Positions 35,638 to 44,276 of a stretch of 64,000 nt of DNA are shown one piece after another. Made by a program: the position numbers and the translations under genes. The stretch comes from Ciceribacter ferrooxidans (GTDB taxonomy: Bacteria; Pseudomonadota; Alphaproteobacteria; Rhizobiales; Rhizobiaceae), in NCBI RefSeq assembly GCF_004137355.1, contig NZ_SDVB01000238.1, forward strand, positions 558,001-622,000. Direction: 5' to 3'. The stretch's first letter is position 1; every line of letters starts with the position of its first letter. The notes under the pieces were generated by a model that was not told the DNA's origin, ran no database searches, and was given only the letters and a program-made list of their open reading frames with translations.

Positions 35638-35973
35638 ATGACCGTCCTAGACAGGAAGCATCACGTCAGGATGGTATGGATGACCGTAATCAAGACCGAG
35701 TATCCGGCAGCAATGCCGAAGGTCGCTTTTTTCCCGCTCAAGGGACGTCGCGCCCTCATTCGCCGGTGCGCCCTCGAACTCGACGAGAGGAACGGGGAGG
35801 CTGCCGTCACCTATTGGCGCACCACCTGCCGTGGGCTCGGGGCCGAGCTGCTGGAGCGGGGCTGCCCGGAGCCGGAGATGCGCCGGCAGATCCTCGACTT
35901 CCAGGACATGGTGCAGCAGGAACTCCAGTGGCTGCATTGCGGCGACCGCCGCCGGGGCCGCGCCGACAGCTAA
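35638..35973 (+). CDS. Small rhizobial protein, possibly DUF6074
   Basis: A protein of up to 111 residues; ATG codons at 35671 and 35680 are alternative starts. The middle reads KVAFFPLKGRRALIRRCALELDERNGEAAVTYWR, followed by LGAELLERGCPEPEMRRQIL and FQDMVQQELQWL. This resembles the DUF6074 family of small alphaproteobacterial proteins, in which a conserved hydrophobic-basic core is followed by a helix ending in a tryptophan. Function unknown. It lies 49 bases after the EEP gene and 36 bases before the end of convergent acvB. Confidence 0.6.
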   Translation: MTVLDRKHHVRMVWMTVIKTEYPAAMPKVAFFPLKGRRALIRRCALELDERNGEAAVTYWRTTCRGLGAELLERGCPEPEMRRQILDFQDMVQQELQWLHCGDRRRGRADS

Positions 35974-36009
35974 GCGCCGGCCGCCCTTCGAAGGCAGGTC
36001 CAGTAGGTT

Positions 36010-37374
36010 CTATTCGCCGAGTCGCGTCTTCAGCGATGCGAGGATGCGTCCGGCAAGCGCTTCGTAGTCCTCGTCGAAATGGTGCCCGCCGGTGATGCCG
36101 ATGCTCTCGACGCCGCGGGTCTTCAGCGTCGGGCAGGGATCGTCGTCTTCCTCCGTGCCGTAGATGCACTGGACGCGCTTCGGATCGATCTTGGCGATGT
36201 CGTCGACCGGATCGCCGGCGCCGTCGCCGGAAACGCCCAGCCAGCCCTCGACCGAAATCTCGTAGTCGACCTGATGCGACAGCGCCATCAGGGTGACCTG
36301 CGTGACCCGCGCCCTGTCGTCCGGCGGCAGCAGGTTGTAGGTCGCCGGCAAAACGTCGGCGCCGAAGGAATAGCCGGCGAGCAGCACATGGCGGACCTTC
36401 CACTTGCGGCGATAGGTGTCGATGATCCGTGCGAGATCCTCCGCCGTTTCCTGCGGGGTACGCTTCGACCAGAAATAGTGGAGCGAGTCCACGCCGACGA
36501 CCGGGATGCCCTTTTCCTGCAACACCGCACCGACCTGCCTGTCGAGGTCGCGCCAGCCGCCGTCGCCCGAATAGATGATCGCCATCGTATCCATGGCGGG
36601 CGTGGCCTCCAGCAGCGTGAGCGGAAGCCCGAGCGGGTCGTCGGCATTGCCGCCGGCATCGACGCGGTCGCCGAGGGTCTGGGCGAGGGCGTCGCCGGCG
36701 GAGTCTTCGACGTCCCGGACCTCGATGTCACTATGATCCTTCACCAGCGAGGCGACGTGGTCGCGACCAGCCTTGTCGGCCGCGGGCGAGAAGAGAACGG
36801 TCACCGGCGCCGGCAGCGGGCCGTCGGTCAGGCCGTAGACCATGCGGTCGCCGATCCGCTCTTTAGTGGCGGGCGTGCAAAGCTCCTTGTCGAGCGGAAT
36901 GCCGGCCACCGGGGCGACGGCGATCGCCTCGCCGATGGTCGCTGCCGGGCTTTGGGCGATCATCGCGAGGGCGAGTGCGGCACCTTCGCCGATCCCGGCG
37001 ACGATCGGCAGATTGAAAAAGCTCGTTCCCGCCGCCCGCTGGACCTGGTGGGCGAGGGATTCCACATCCGAAATCATGTAGACGCAGTCGCTGTCATCGG
37101 CGCGCAACGCCTTCAGATAGGCGGGCAAGTCGATGCCGACGACGATCGCGCCCTTGTCGACGAGCGCCCGTGCCTGCTGCTCCTCGTTGTCACCCCAGCC
37201 GCCGGCGTCCGAAATCAGGAAGATGTCGGCACGTACCTCGCCCTCCGGAAGAAGGATGTGGTTGGCCGGGATCATGCCCGGCTGGTAGGTGGCGGGTGCC
37301 TGGGCGGCGGCGATGCCGCAGGAGACGAGAAGGCCTGCGGCGAGCCCGAGGCCGGAAAGTCCGAGAGATTTCAT
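36010..37374 (-). CDS. acvB: AcvB/AtvA (VirJ family) lysyl-phosphatidylglycerol hydrolase
   Basis: A 454-residue periplasmic protein with a signal peptide (LGLAAGLLVSCGIAAAQA). Two alpha/beta-hydrolase-like halves are present; the VirJ-like C-terminal half contains IYSGDGGWRDLDRQVG and the nucleophile elbow LLAGYSFGADVLP, with a late ITGGHHFDEDY carrying the likely catalytic His. In Agrobacterium AcvB cleaves lysyl-phosphatidylglycerol and is needed for virulence; its ortholog AtvA gives acid tolerance in Rhizobium tropici. The ATG overlaps the lpiA stop by four bases, so synthase and hydrolase of the same lipid are translated together. Confidence 0.93.
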   Translation of the reverse strand: MKSLGLSGLGLAAGLLVSCGIAAAQAPATYQPGMIPANHILLPEGEVRADIFLISDAGGWGDNEEQQARALVDKGAIVVGIDLPAYLKALRADDSDCVYMISDVESLAHQVQRAAGTSFFNLPIVAGIGEGAALALAMIAQSPAATIGEAIAVAPVAGIPLDKELCTPATKERIGDRMVYGLTDGPLPAPVTVLFSPAADKAGRDHVASLVKDHSDIEVRDVEDSAGDALAQTLGDRVDAGGNADDPLGLPLTLLEATPAMDTMAIIYSGDGGWRDLDRQVGAVLQEKGIPVVGVDSLHYFWSKRTPQETAEDLARIIDTYRRKWKVRHVLLAGYSFGADVLPATYNLLPPDDRARVTQVTLMALSHQVDYEISVEGWLGVSGDGAGDPVDDIAKIDPKRVQCIYGTEEDDDPCPTLKTRGVESIGITGGHHFDEDYEALAGRILASLKTRLGE

Positions 37375-39953
37375 TTCGCTACCACGCCTTTCATGCCGCC
37401 GCTGATCAGGAAGGTGATGTCCATGAGGGCCAGCGCCGCGCCGGTGCCGTTGGTGACGGCGAGGTAGCGCGGCTCCCATTGCGGATGGAACTTGGACTTG
37501 AAGGCCCTGAGCCCCTTGAAGTTGTAGAAGCGCTCGCCGTGCTCGAAGACGAGGCCGCCGATGCGGTCCCAGACCGGCGCGGTCTCGCGCCGTGACATGC
37601 CGGAGAGAGGCGCCATGCCGAGGTTGAAGTGGGAGAAGCCCGCCTCGCGCATATGCTTCATCAGGCTGATGAAGAGGAAATCCATGGCCCCGCGCGGCGC
37701 GTCGGGCGCAAAGCGCATCAGGTCGACCGTCGCCTCCGACTTCGTGGCCGTCGTCATCACGGTGGCGAAGGCGACGATCCTGTCGTCCTTGGTGAGGATC
37801 GCCACCGGCTGCGTCAGCACGTATCCGGGATCGAAGGCGCCGAGGGAGAACGATTTTTCGCGCGTGTTGTGGTGGGCGAGCCAGGCGTCCGAGATCGCCT
37901 TCAGCTCGCCGAGAATCGGCGGCACGTCCGGCGGTTCGACGATCGAAAAGACGAGCCCGTCGCGCTGGCCGCGATTGTACGACTGGCGCAGACCCGCAAG
38001 GCGACTGCTGGCGAGGTCGAAGTGCCCGAGATCGACGGTCGCGAGTTCGCCGAGCTTGAAGGCGCGAAGACCCGCATCGATGCAGGAGGGCAGCAGCGCC
38101 GGCGTGATCTGGTAGAAAACGGCGCGACCGCCCGAGGCGCGGGCCATGTCGACGAACTGCCAGACGAGATCAGCGAAATCCTCGTCCGCCCCGACAGGGT
38201 CGGCGAGCGCGATCCAGGACCGCCCCTGGATGCCGTACATGATGAAGGCCTTGCCGCTCTGCGAGAAGAGCAGTCTCTTGTCGCCCATGCGCACGAGGTT
38301 GGCGTCGGCGACGTTCTGATCTTCGACGATCGCCACTGCACGCGCGAGATCATCCTCTCGTGCCTCGTCGGGCCGGTGGGCGACCGGGCGCAGAAGGCTG
38401 AACATCGCGACCACCGCCGAACTGATCGCAAGTCCGAGCAGTGCCCGCAGGCTGCGCGGGGCTTCCTCGGAAAACTCGAACTGCCACCAGAGTTCGCGGC
38501 TGTACTGGGTGTCGCGGTAGACGAAGAGCAGGACGCCGGCGGCGCCGACGACGGTCACGGCCATCGCCGTCAGCCAGGCGGGACCCAGCGCCTGGCCGAA
38601 GAGTGAGGCGTGTCGGGTGAAACTTGCGGCGCTGGCGAGCATCGCGGCGATGAAGAGGCCGAGCGCGATGGCCTCGAAGACGGCGAGCGCCTTCATCAGC
38701 GAGAAGAGGAAGGCGATGGCCGCGGCGGCGAGCCCGACCCACCACGCGCCGTCGAGACGCTGGGCGATGCCGCGCGACGCGACGACGAGGACGAGGCCGA
38801 GAATGCTCGACAGGAAATGTGCCGCCTCGACGATCGGCAGGGGCAGGAGCCCGGCGAGAAAATCAAGGTCGCCGTCGGGTGTCGGCGTGACGCTCGAGAA
38901 GATCAGCATGGCGCCGAGCATCAGCGCATAGGTGGAGAGGAGTGCGGGCACGAGCCGCGCGGCGATCTGGACGATCTCGGCGGCGAGCGGCTGTTTCGCG
39001 AAACTCCGCAATTCGCCGACGACCGCGAGCGCGAGCGCGAGCAGCAGCGGCAGGACGTAGTAGACGAGGCGGTAGAGCACCAGGCTGCCGAGAAGCTGGT
39101 CGGCGCTGATGGTGTTGCCGAGGCCGGCGATCATCACCGTCTCGAAGACGCCGAGGCCGGCGGGAACATGGCTGAGGACGCCGAGCACGACGGCCGTCGC
39201 GTAGATCGCGAAGAAGGCGGGCCAGCCGACATGTGTCTCCGGCAGCAGGACGTAAAGGGCCGACGCTGACCCCGCGAGATCGAAGGCGGTGACGAGGAAC
39301 TGCCGCGACGACGTGCGCGTGTCGGGAAGCCGGAGCGTCACGCCCGCGATAGTGATTTCGCGTCCGTTTCTGCCGAGGAAGACGAGGACGGCCAGCAGCA
39401 CCACGACGGCGACGGCACCGAAGCGAAGCGCCGGACCGTTCAGGCCGACGATGTCGGCGATGCGTGGCGCAACCACCAGCAGCGCGAGCGCGCTGACTGC
39501 GGCGAGGCCGAGGCCGAACGAGAGCGTCACAAACGCGATGACGCGGGCGATTTCGCCGGGCTGGAGCCCGAGTTTCGAATAGGCGCGGTAGCGGATCGCG
39601 CCGCCGCTCAACGGGCCGAAGCCGGCGGTATTGCCGACGGCGTAGGCGATAAAGGCGGTCGTCACGACCGACGGCAGCGGCAGCTTGCGCCCGATATAGT
39701 CGATGGCGTTGGCGTCGTACAAGGCGAGCGCGCCGTAGCTGAGCGCGGTGAAGAACGCCGCCCAGAGGAGCGACCACCAGGAGGTATCCCCGAGGGCTGT
39801 GAGGACGTCGTCATAGCGCACCTCCGCGGTCAGGCGGTGGATCGCGAAGATCATCATCGTGAACACGGCAACGACGGCGGCGGCCGTCAGATAGCCGCGG
39901 TAGCGGGAAAGGAGCCGGCTTGCACCGGAATGCGTTTCACTGTCGGGCAGCAT
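37371..39953 (-). CDS. lpiA: LpiA/MprF lysyl-phosphatidylglycerol synthase
   Basis: An 860-residue membrane enzyme that transfers lysine from lysyl-tRNA to phosphatidylglycerol and flips the product, lowering surface negative charge. The first ~530 residues hold about 14 hydrophobic segments (flippase part, with FGPLSGGAIRYRAYSKLG); the C-terminal cytosolic GNAT-like synthase domain contains IMYGIQGRSWIALADPVG, ITPALLPSCIDAG and APRGAMDFLFISLM. It is called low-pH-inducible A in rhizobia and is paired with acvB/atvA. AGGGA lies seven bases before the ATG. The 278-base upstream gap 39954-40231 should hold its acid-responsive promoter; I see no certain motif there. Confidence 0.94.
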   Translation of the reverse strand: MLPDSETHSGASRLLSRYRGYLTAAAVVAVFTMMIFAIHRLTAEVRYDDVLTALGDTSWWSLLWAAFFTALSYGALALYDANAIDYIGRKLPLPSVVTTAFIAYAVGNTAGFGPLSGGAIRYRAYSKLGLQPGEIARVIAFVTLSFGLGLAAVSALALLVVAPRIADIVGLNGPALRFGAVAVVVLLAVLVFLGRNGREITIAGVTLRLPDTRTSSRQFLVTAFDLAGSASALYVLLPETHVGWPAFFAIYATAVVLGVLSHVPAGLGVFETVMIAGLGNTISADQLLGSLVLYRLVYYVLPLLLALALAVVGELRSFAKQPLAAEIVQIAARLVPALLSTYALMLGAMLIFSSVTPTPDGDLDFLAGLLPLPIVEAAHFLSSILGLVLVVASRGIAQRLDGAWWVGLAAAAIAFLFSLMKALAVFEAIALGLFIAAMLASAASFTRHASLFGQALGPAWLTAMAVTVVGAAGVLLFVYRDTQYSRELWWQFEFSEEAPRSLRALLGLAISSAVVAMFSLLRPVAHRPDEAREDDLARAVAIVEDQNVADANLVRMGDKRLLFSQSGKAFIMYGIQGRSWIALADPVGADEDFADLVWQFVDMARASGGRAVFYQITPALLPSCIDAGLRAFKLGELATVDLGHFDLASSRLAGLRQSYNRGQRDGLVFSIVEPPDVPPILGELKAISDAWLAHHNTREKSFSLGAFDPGYVLTQPVAILTKDDRIVAFATVMTTATKSEATVDLMRFAPDAPRGAMDFLFISLMKHMREAGFSHFNLGMAPLSGMSRRETAPVWDRIGGLVFEHGERFYNFKGLRAFKSKFHPQWEPRYLAVTNGTGAALALMDITFLISGGMKGVVAK

Positions 39954-40231
39954 GCCGTTGTCCCTTGCGGAAGGTCTGGCGGGTTTCGCATGATTCGATG
40001 ACAGGCCCGTGCCGACGACCGGGCGCGGACCGGGCAGGGGACTTTAGCGTGCAGCCGGATCGGTGGAGGTCGGCCGGCATCATCTCTCGTCGATCCTTGT
40101 CGAGGCTGACGCGGCCTCGGGGGCGGGGACGCGCGTGATTGAAGCCTCTTTCAGACAACGAGAATGCGAAGGAATAGTGGCAAGTGGCCGGACGGTGGCG
40201 GGGCTGGGTACGTCGGTGGGTTGCGAGGGGC

Positions 40232-42832
40232 TCACACCCGCTCGACGAACCCGTCCAGCACGCGTTTCTGGCCGGCCCGGTCGAAATCGATGGTGAGCTT
40301 GTTGCCCTCGATCGCCGAGATGTTGCCGTTGCCGAACTTGACGTGGAAGACGCGGTCGCCGAGCTTGAACTTCGACGGTTCGGAGCTCGTGGATTTTGCC
40401 ACCAGCTCGCCCTCGATCGTCCGACCGCGCGGGCCGCTCTCGCCGTAGCCGATGCGCTCCACCGCATGGCCGGAGCGGGTGCCCCAGTTGTCGCGGGTGG
40501 CGTCCGACTTGTTCTGCTGGGCGCGCTTCCAGCCGGGTGTCGAATAGGAGTTGGCGAAGGGATCGGCGCGATCGAAGCGCGACTGGCCGTAGCCGCCGCG
40601 GCCATAACCGCCATAGGAACTCTCGGCTTCGGCGACCTCGACGTGACCCTGCGGCAGTTCATCGAGGAAGCGCGAGGGCATGGTCGACTGCCAGAGGCCG
40701 TGGATGCGGCGGTTGGAAACGAACCAGATGTGGCAGCGGCGCTTGGCGCGGGTGATGCCGACATAGGCAAGGCGGCGTTCTTCCTCTAGGCCGGAGCGTC
40801 CGCCTTCGTCGAGCGCGCGCTGGTGGGGGAAGAGGCCTTCTTCCCAGCCCGGCAGGAAGACGGTGTCGAATTCGAGCCCCTTGGCGGAATGCAGCGTCAT
40901 GATCGAGACGGCGTCCATGTCCTCGTTCTGCTCGGCATCCATGACCAGTGAGACGTGTTCGAGGAAGCCGCGCATCGATTCGAAGGCTTCCATCGAGCGG
41001 ACGAGTTCCTTGAGGTTTTCGAGCCGGCCCGGAGCCTCCGCCGACTTGTCGTTCTTCCACATGTCGGTATAGCCGGACTCGTCGAGGATCTGTTCGGCGA
41101 GCTCGGTATGCGGAGTCGTTTCAAGGCGTTCCGACCAGCGGCGGAAGTATTGAATCACGTCGAAGAGCGCCTTGCGCGCCTTCGGCTTCAGCTCGTCGGT
41201 CTCGACCATTTCGGCGGCCGCGGCGAGCATCGGGATGTCGCGCGCGCGGGCATAATCGTGCAGCGCCCGGACCGTGGTGTCGCCCAAGCCGCGCTTCGGG
41301 GTGTTGACGATGCGCTCGAAGGCGAGGTCGTCGGCCGGCTGGCAGACGAGGCGGAAATAGGCCATGGCGTCGCGGATTTCGAGGCGCTCGTAGAAGCGCG
41401 GGCCGCCGACGACGCGGTAGTTGAGACCGAGGGTCACGAAGCGGTCTTCGAATTCGCGCATCTGGAAGGAGGCGCGCACGAGGATCGCCATGTCGTTGAG
41501 GGCGTGCTTCTTGCCGTCGGCATCGCCGCGCTGCAGCCGTTCGATCTCCTCGCCGACGGCACGGGCCTCCTCCTCGGAATCCCAGGCGGCGTGAACCATC
41601 ACCTTCTCGTCGTCCGGCTCGGTGCGGTCGGTGAACAGCGTCTTGCCAAGGCGTCCCTCGTTGTGGGCGATCAGATGGCCGGCGGCGCCAAGAATGTGCT
41701 CGGTGGAACGGTAGTTGCGTTCGAGCTTGATGACCTTGGCGCCGGGAAAATCCTTTTCGAAGCGCAGGATGTTGTCCACCTCCGCCCCGCGCCAGCCGTA
41801 GATCGACTGGTCGTCGTCGCCGACGCAGCAAATGTTGACGGTGGGCTTTCCCTTCTCCCCAGCGGGGAGAAGGTGGTCCGAAGGACCGGATGAGGGGGCC
41901 TGTCCGCCAAGGTGCGTGGGTGCCGCCCCCTCACCCGGCGCTTTCGCGCCACCCTCTCCCCGCTGGGAAGAGGAGGGGGCCGGCCGCTGCGCCAGCAGCC
42001 GGAGCCACATGTACTGGGCGGTGTTGGTGTCCTGGTATTCGTCGACGAGAATGTACTTGAAGCGCTGGTGATAGTCGCGCAGCACGTCCGGATTGGCCCT
42101 GAACATGCGGATCGGATGCAGCAGAAGGTCGCCGAAATCGCAGGCGTTCAGCGTCTTCAGCCGGTTCTGGTAGGCGGCATAGAGCTCCCGTCCCTTGCCG
42201 TTTGCAAAGGCGCGGGCGTCGCCCTCCGGGATCTGCGCCGGATCGAGGCCCTTGTTCTTCCAGGTGTCGATCATCGCCGCGAACTGGCGGGCGGGCCAGC
42301 GCTTGTCGTCGAGCCCTTCGGCCTGGATCAGCTGCTTGATCAGGCGGATGACGTCGTCGGTGTCGAGGATGGTGAAATCGGACCTGAGCCCAACGAGTTC
42401 TGCGTGGCGGCGAAGGATCTTCACGCCGATCGAGTGGAAGGTGCCGAGCCAGGGCATGCCCTCGACGGCGCCGCCGACCAGCATGCCGATGCGTTCCTTC
42501 ATCTCGCGGGCGGCCTTGTTGGTGAAGGTCACCGCGAGGATTTGCGACGGAAAGGCGCGGCCGGTGGCGAGAATATGGGCGATGCGCGTCGTCAGGACGC
42601 GCGTCTTGCCGGTGCCGGCGCCGGCGAGAACGAGCACCGGGCCCTCGGTCGTTTCGACGGCCTCCCGCTGTTCGGGGTTGAGGCCGGACAGATAGTCCGG
42701 GGTGCGGGCCTGATCGCGGGCGGCCATGGCGCGTGCGGCAATTCCGCCGGTCGCCGGCCCTGCCGGCTTGCGCGGCGGCGGCTCCTCATCGAAGAAGGGA
42801 ATGTCGTCGTAACCGTTACTCATGGCGCCCAA
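40232..42832 (-). CDS. uvrD: UvrD/PcrA superfamily 1 DNA helicase with in-frame repeat insertion
   Basis: An 866-residue 3'-5' DNA helicase for nucleotide excision and mismatch repair. Motifs: LNPEQREAVETTEGP (Q motif), LAGAGTGKTRVL (Walker A), TFTNKAAREMKERI (Ia), ILVDEYQDTN (II), VGDDDQSIYGWRGA (III), LERNYRST (IV), TLHSAKGLEFDTVFLPGWEEG (V) and EERRLAYVGITRAK (VI); a tudor-like C-terminus (LGDRVFHVKFGNGNISAIEG) binds RNA polymerase in relatives. Between motifs II and III, residues ~287-327 are encoded by a 123-base REP-like doublet, giving a serine, glycine and proline rich loop absent from relatives. The frame is kept, so the protein is likely active. Confidence 0.95.
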   Translation of the reverse strand: MGAMSNGYDDIPFFDEEPPPRKPAGPATGGIAARAMAARDQARTPDYLSGLNPEQREAVETTEGPVLVLAGAGTGKTRVLTTRIAHILATGRAFPSQILAVTFTNKAAREMKERIGMLVGGAVEGMPWLGTFHSIGVKILRRHAELVGLRSDFTILDTDDVIRLIKQLIQAEGLDDKRWPARQFAAMIDTWKNKGLDPAQIPEGDARAFANGKGRELYAAYQNRLKTLNACDFGDLLLHPIRMFRANPDVLRDYHQRFKYILVDEYQDTNTAQYMWLRLLAQRPAPSSSQRGEGGAKAPGEGAAPTHLGGQAPSSGPSDHLLPAGEKGKPTVNICCVGDDDQSIYGWRGAEVDNILRFEKDFPGAKVIKLERNYRSTEHILGAAGHLIAHNEGRLGKTLFTDRTEPDDEKVMVHAAWDSEEEARAVGEEIERLQRGDADGKKHALNDMAILVRASFQMREFEDRFVTLGLNYRVVGGPRFYERLEIRDAMAYFRLVCQPADDLAFERIVNTPKRGLGDTTVRALHDYARARDIPMLAAAAEMVETDELKPKARKALFDVIQYFRRWSERLETTPHTELAEQILDESGYTDMWKNDKSAEAPGRLENLKELVRSMEAFESMRGFLEHVSLVMDAEQNEDMDAVSIMTLHSAKGLEFDTVFLPGWEEGLFPHQRALDEGGRSGLEEERRLAYVGITRAKRRCHIWFVSNRRIHGLWQSTMPSRFLDELPQGHVEVAEAESSYGGYGRGGYGQSRFDRADPFANSYSTPGWKRAQQNKSDATRDNWGTRSGHAVERIGYGESGPRGRTIEGELVAKSTSSEPSKFKLGDRVFHVKFGNGNISAIEGNKLTIDFDRAGQKRVLDGFVERV
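41851..41973. repeat. REP-like palindromic doublet inside uvrD
   Basis: Two ~49-base arms in inverted orientation (41851-41899 and 41925-41973) about 25 bases apart. Each arm has the same plan: a hairpin built around CTCCCC-AGC-GGGGAG, then GGTGG, a small hairpin (GGTCC-GAA-GGACC on the left; GCGC/GCGC on the right), then GGATGAGGGGGC or GGGTGAGGGGGC. This is the layout of rhizobial intergenic palindromic elements of the RIME/REP kind, here inside a gene. The total of 123 bases is divisible by three and contains no stop in the uvrD frame. Confidence 0.85.
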
Positions 42833-43103
42833 TGTAGTGATTCGGACCGGAAAGGCGAGTCAAGTCGTTCTGGTTTCATTCCGCCCCGGACCGGTTCGCG
42901 GTTCTTCTACAGGAAATTTCCGGTGACGCCACCGATCCGCTTTCGTCTCCGCCGGCCGATGACAATTTGGTAATGTTCGCCGTCAGGTCTTGCCGAGGAT
43001 CGACCCTGCGGAAATATTGGCGCATATATCGACCGAATTTGGACGCCTCCGATCGTCCGCGCCTCCCGCGCGGCTGTCCGGCAGTCCTCGCCGGAGCTTT
43101 TGA

Positions 43104-44276
43104 ATGCCCCTCTGGAAACAGGTGATTGTTATTCTCGCGGTGGTTGCCGCTTTCGTCGTCGGTTGGGCCCGTTTCGTGCCGGGAGCCGGAGACGTGCTGC
43201 GCCGGATGGGAGCGCCTGCCGGGCTGGTTGCGGTCCTGACACCCGCCGATGAAACGGCGGCACCGGACGCCAAGGGCGGCGCAGGCGGCGAAGGCAACCG
43301 CCGTGGCGGCAATGGCGCACCGCTCGTCGTCGTGCAGCCGGTCGGCATCGGCACGGTCAACGACCGGCTGTCGGCGATCGGAACGGGTGATGCCATCCGC
43401 TCAGTCGCGGTGATGCCCCAAGTCGACGGCGCGCTTGCGAAGGTGGCGATCGTTTCGGGACAGAAGGTCGCCAGCGGCGATCTGTTGGCGCAACTCGACA
43501 ACGACGAGCAGACGATCGCGCGCGACCAGGCGCGGGTGGCGCTGAAGAGCGCGAGCGAGAAGGCGAACCTCTACGCCAACCTGAAGTCCACGGTCTCGCG
43601 CATCGATGCCTTCGACGCGCAGATCGCCGTCGAGGCGGCGAAGCTTGCGCTCGATACCGCGGAACTCAACCTGAAACGGCGCGACATCGTCGCCCCGATC
43701 GACGGCATCGCCGGCATCATTACGGTCAATCCGGGTGACAACGTTACCACTTCCACCGTGATCGCCACGCTCGACGATCGCTCGGAGATTCTCGTCGATT
43801 TCTGGGTGCCTGAACGCTTCGCGCCGATCCTCAAGGTCGGCCAGGCCGTGGAGGCGACCGCCGTCGCACGCCCCGGCGAGCTTTATCGCGGGACGGTCGA
43901 GGCGATCGACAACCGCATCGACGAGGCGAGCCGCACGCTGCGTGTGCGCGCCCGCATCGGCAACGAGAACGACGACCTGAGGGCCGGCATGTCGTTCACC
44001 GTCACCATGGCCTTTGCCGGCGAGGACCACCCGTCGGTCGATCCGCTCGCGGTCCAATGGGACGGCGACGGTGCCTTCGTCTGGCGCATAGGAAGTGAAA
44101 ACAAGGCCGAAAAGGTGCGTGTCCGGATCGTCCAGCGCAATCCGGACACCGTTCTGGTCGATGCCGACCTGCGCCCCGGCGACAGGGTCGTGACCGAAGG
44201 CATCCAGCGGGTGCGCCAGGGCGGGACGGTTCGGCCCGCCGGAGAGGAGACCGGCGTTCCGGTCGCGAGCCAATGA
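43104..44276 (+). CDS. RND efflux membrane-fusion protein
   Basis: A 390-residue periplasmic adaptor of the AcrA/MexE/MdtA family. One N-terminal span (VIVILAVVAAFVVGWARF), a low-complexity glycine-rich linker at ~55-72, then barrel-sandwich halves (SVAVMPQVDGALAKVAIVSGQKVASGDLLAQLD and LKRRDIVAPIDGIAGIITVNPGDNV) around a short helical hairpin, and a beta-barrel (VDFWVPERFAPILKVGQ). It bridges the inner-membrane pump to an outer-membrane channel. Its stop overlaps the pump ATG in ATGA. No regulator gene is adjacent; the 271-base gap 42833-43103 contains no gene. Confidence 0.93.
   Translation: MPLWKQVIVILAVVAAFVVGWARFVPGAGDVLRRMGAPAGLVAVLTPADETAAPDAKGGAGGEGNRRGGNGAPLVVVQPVGIGTVNDRLSAIGTGDAIRSVAVMPQVDGALAKVAIVSGQKVASGDLLAQLDNDEQTIARDQARVALKSASEKANLYANLKSTVSRIDAFDAQIAVEAAKLALDTAELNLKRRDIVAPIDGIAGIITVNPGDNVTTSTVIATLDDRSEILVDFWVPERFAPILKVGQAVEATAVARPGELYRGTVEAIDNRIDEASRTLRVRARIGNENDDLRAGMSFTVTMAFAGEDHPSVDPLAVQWDGDGAFVWRIGSENKAEKVRVRIVQRNPDTVLVDADLRPGDRVVTEGIQRVRQGGTVRPAGEETGVPVASQ

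Noticed and set aside
41851-41973. Sequencing error or frameshift in uvrD
   Set aside because: The frame stays open through exactly 123 bases and all helicase motifs on both sides are intact, so an in-frame repeat insertion explains it better.
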